Source: Sungkyunkwania multivorans (GTDB lineage: Bacteria > Bacteroidota > Bacteroidia > Flavobacteriales > Flavobacteriaceae). From it: DNA of 64,000 bases. Positions 62,127 to 64,000 of this stretch are shown one piece after another; the first letter of the stretch is position 1, and every line of letters begins with the position of its first letter. Under the pieces are notes generated by a model, which saw only the letters and a list, made by a program, of their open reading frames with translations, ran no database searches and was not told the DNA's origin. The position numbers were made by a program, and so were the translations under genes. The stretch spans positions 248,001 to 312,000 of the forward strand of contig NZ_JBHTJH010000017.1 in NCBI RefSeq assembly GCF_042675645.1, given 5' to 3'.

Positions 62127-64000
62127 TTATTTTATCAATTCGTCCATGTTTTTATGGACTTGAATCACTTTATAATTGGAAGACAAAGCTACAAAATATT
62201 CATTATCAACCAAATAATCTTTATTCGTGTTTAAAAGTTCGGCAAATCCCGCTGCAAATTCGGGCGTTTTGAAGCCATGGACGACGACAAATATCTTGTC
62301 TCTATCATACACATCCACAGATACCGAGTTGTTACGATATACCAATTCCTTTAGCGCACGCTCTATGGTTTCCTTTAATTTGGCGCGTTCTTCCAACCGT
62401 TCTCCTTTCTTAAATGGATACACCAATTTTGCCAATCCGAGTGAATCTTTTTTCAAGGTCTTATTGGCCAACCCTGCCAAAGCAGAGGCAACTCTTGTCT
62501 GGGCTTCCTTGCCTTCGGGATTGTTTGGATAGGTCAATGCCACCTGATTCAATGCGTTCTTATAGGCCTCAAAACCATCAAGCCTACCTATTGCGGTAGC
62601 TTTTAACAACTCGAACTTGGGTACGATCTCCAAGCCATTATACTTGGTGATGTATTCATCGGCAAGTACGATGACCTTTTCATACTCCTGTTTTTCAAAG
62701 GCTCTATATAATTGTGCATATCTCGTTTCTGGACTATCCGAATCCGAATCGTCATTTATCAGCTCTGGATTTTTTAGGATCTCTGCGTATCTCGAATCGG
62801 GATGATTCTTAATGATATCGTCTTTTACCGCCAGCGCCGCTTCACTTCCTTTAACTTGGTAGATCTTATACAAGGTATATTTAGATGGAAGGATCAACCG
62901 TTGCTCTGGGTCGCTATCTAACAACGTTTGAAGCCTAGCGATCGCCAGATCGTATTCTTTGAACTTTTCTTTATAGATGATCCCTAGCTGATAAAGGGCG
63001 AAATTTCGATCTTTGACCAAGCTGTCTAAAACAACTGCATCGGTGGGTGTTCTTTCCGCATAATATTCTACTTTATAGAATTCTTCTTTATCGATGGCCT
63101 TCTCTTCCTTGGTCTCTTCCTCCGCAAGATCTGCCTCCAATGAAGTGGTATTTTTAGAGACCCTCCAATTGTCCTCTAGCGGGCGATCTCCCCATATTTT
63201 AACGAACTCATTCTTTCCATAGGCGGCTGTTACCGTATTATAGAAGTAAAATTCTTGGCTTGCCTTTCGCCCACCACTTTTCTTCTTGTTGAAAAACTCA
63301 TCATCCTGAAACTCGTCTTTTTTCTTTGCGGCCTCCTCTGCTAATTTTTTGGCCTCCTCTGCAGCCTTTAGATCAGCGATGAGCCCTTCGAAGTAAAGCA
63401 TCCTTTCGGCCTCTGGCATGTTCGCCACCCTTAAAATACTATCGTTCTTGAAAACGATTCTTTCGTAATCGATGACATCTTGAAGATTATCTCGTTTTTT
63501 CTTCAAGAGGCGATATTTTTTTGTTCGTTGGTCCAAATTGGACAAAGTGCTGTCGATGTACAATCCGGCCGTTGCATAATTAAGTGAATCAAATTGTACC
63601 TGGGCTAGATCCTCATAATTCAGCGCTTTCAAAAATCGATCGGTACTGCCTTTTATATTCAATGACCTATTCCAAAAATGCACCGCAGCCTCCACGGAAT
63701 CTTGTTTCTGATAGAATCTCGCAAATTCTCGATATATCTTATCCAAATACGGACGGTTCTCACGATCCTTCTCAAGATCGAGAAGGGTCTCTAGCTGCTC
63801 TTCAGGCGATATTCCAGATGCCTCAAAATTCTTCGCTTTTTCCACATGGGCATTGATCAAATAATTTCGTGAGGTCTTTCTATTGAGGTCGATCACCTTG
63901 TCAAAGGCCATATTGGCCGTGTCCTTGTGCCCTAATTCGTTATACAATTGTCCGATGATGAAGTAATAGCGCCCTCGTTCCTCATTACTTTTGGTCATTT
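62127..64000 (-). CDS. PorW/SprE-like TPR protein of the type IX secretion system, 5' end outside window
   Basis: The visible part is about 624 residues of a larger TPR protein; the frame continues past the right edge and the first ATG at 63998 is probably internal. Repeats include RYYFIIGQLYNELGHKDTANMAFDKVIDLN and later helical pairs; the C-terminal part holds a SPOR-like end (YDRDKIFVVVHGFKTPEFAAGFAELLN). In flavobacteria the gene just upstream of the bactofilins and ATP synthase operon is often porW/sprE, a lipoprotein needed for T9SS secretion and gliding. Assignment rests on this context and the TPR architecture. Confidence 0.6.
   Translation of the reverse strand, partial: MTKSNEERGRYYFIIGQLYNELGHKDTANMAFDKVIDLNRKTSRNYLINAHVEKAKNFEASGISPEEQLETLLDLEKDRENRPYLDKIYREFARFYQKQDSVEAAVHFWNRSLNIKGSTDRFLKALNYEDLAQVQFDSLNYATAGLYIDSTLSNLDQRTKKYRLLKKKRDNLQDVIDYERIVFKNDSILRVANMPEAERMLYFEGLIADLKAAEEAKKLAEEAAKKKDEFQDDEFFNKKKSGGRKASQEFYFYNTVTAAYGKNEFVKIWGDRPLEDNWRVSKNTTSLEADLAEEETKEEKAIDKEEFYKVEYYAERTPTDAVVLDSLVKDRNFALYQLGIIYKEKFKEYDLAIARLQTLLDSDPEQRLILPSKYTLYKIYQVKGSEAALAVKDDIIKNHPDSRYAEILKNPELINDDSDSDSPETRYAQLYRAFEKQEYEKVIVLADEYITKYNGLEIVPKFELLKATAIGRLDGFEAYKNALNQVALTYPNNPEGKEAQTRVASALAGLANKTLKKDSLGLAKLVYPFKKGERLEERAKLKETIERALKELVYRNNSVSVDVYDRDKIFVVVHGFKTPEFAAGFAELLNTNKDYLVDNEYFVALSSNYKVIQVHKNMDELIK

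Overview
The window looks like chromosomal DNA of a member of the Bacteroidota, most likely a marine Flavobacteriaceae species; the genus cannot be fixed from the sequence alone. The evidence is consistent: secreted proteases ending in type IX secretion (T9SS) sorting tails, a GldH gliding lipoprotein, a PorW/SprE-like TPR protein, HU/CCDC81-SPOR and DUF4292 proteins, the split F-type ATP synthase operon (no beta or epsilon genes here), and TAnnTTTG promoter elements instead of E. coli-type -10 boxes. No rRNA, tRNA or CRISPR array was seen.

Layout. 1-6.5 kb: two tandem S8 proteases on the minus strand, the first running off the left edge. 6.6-8.3 kb: a lone double-ATPase peptide ABC transporter protein. 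8.5-17.6 kb: a defence island with a 49-aa disordered microprotein closed by a strong terminator, a 52-aa ORF, a decayed XRE regulator, then a tightly coupled type I restriction-modification operon hsdM - DUF262/DUF1524 - hsdS - hsdR. The extra gene resembles the GmrSD/SspE effector families. 17.8-28.6 kb: a carboxypeptidase-regulatory-like protein and two large secreted metalloproteases (M43 and a 2136-aa M14) with shared FN3, GEVED, adhesion and sorting modules. 28.9-30.8 kb: the scoA/scoB CoA-transferase pair, split by a ~0.5 kb insertion with 15-bp inverted ends and a frameshifted four-helix-bundle (S23-like) gene.

30.9-36.4 kb: penicillin-binding protein 1A, gldH, ricT-like and trhO. 36.8-40.6 kb: recA, a lipoprotein, and an ECF sigma factor with a downstream protein that has an anti-sigma-like N-terminus, one membrane helix and a C-terminal outer-membrane barrel. 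40.7-47.5 kb: acyltransferase, trpS, two tandem paralogous membrane proteins, dprA, an HU-like/SPOR protein, a thioesterase and an OmpH/Skp chaperone. 47.7-54.6 kb: FkbM methyltransferase and a cell-envelope operon (flippase, dut, nucleotidyltransferase, TPR, DUF4292, EnvC-like). 54.7-64 kb: a secreted unknown, then the ATP synthase operon atpB-E-F-H-A-G (with REP-like palindromes between genes) preceded by atpZ-like genes, two bactofilins and the PorW/SprE-like gene running off the right edge.

Taken together this is core envelope, secretion and energy metabolism interrupted by one accessory defence island and small mobile or repeat elements. The points most worth following are the effector gene nested in the RM operon with its small upstream genes, the mobile-looking insertion in scoAB, the possible trans-envelope sigma-factor partner, and a structured intergenic region before recA.
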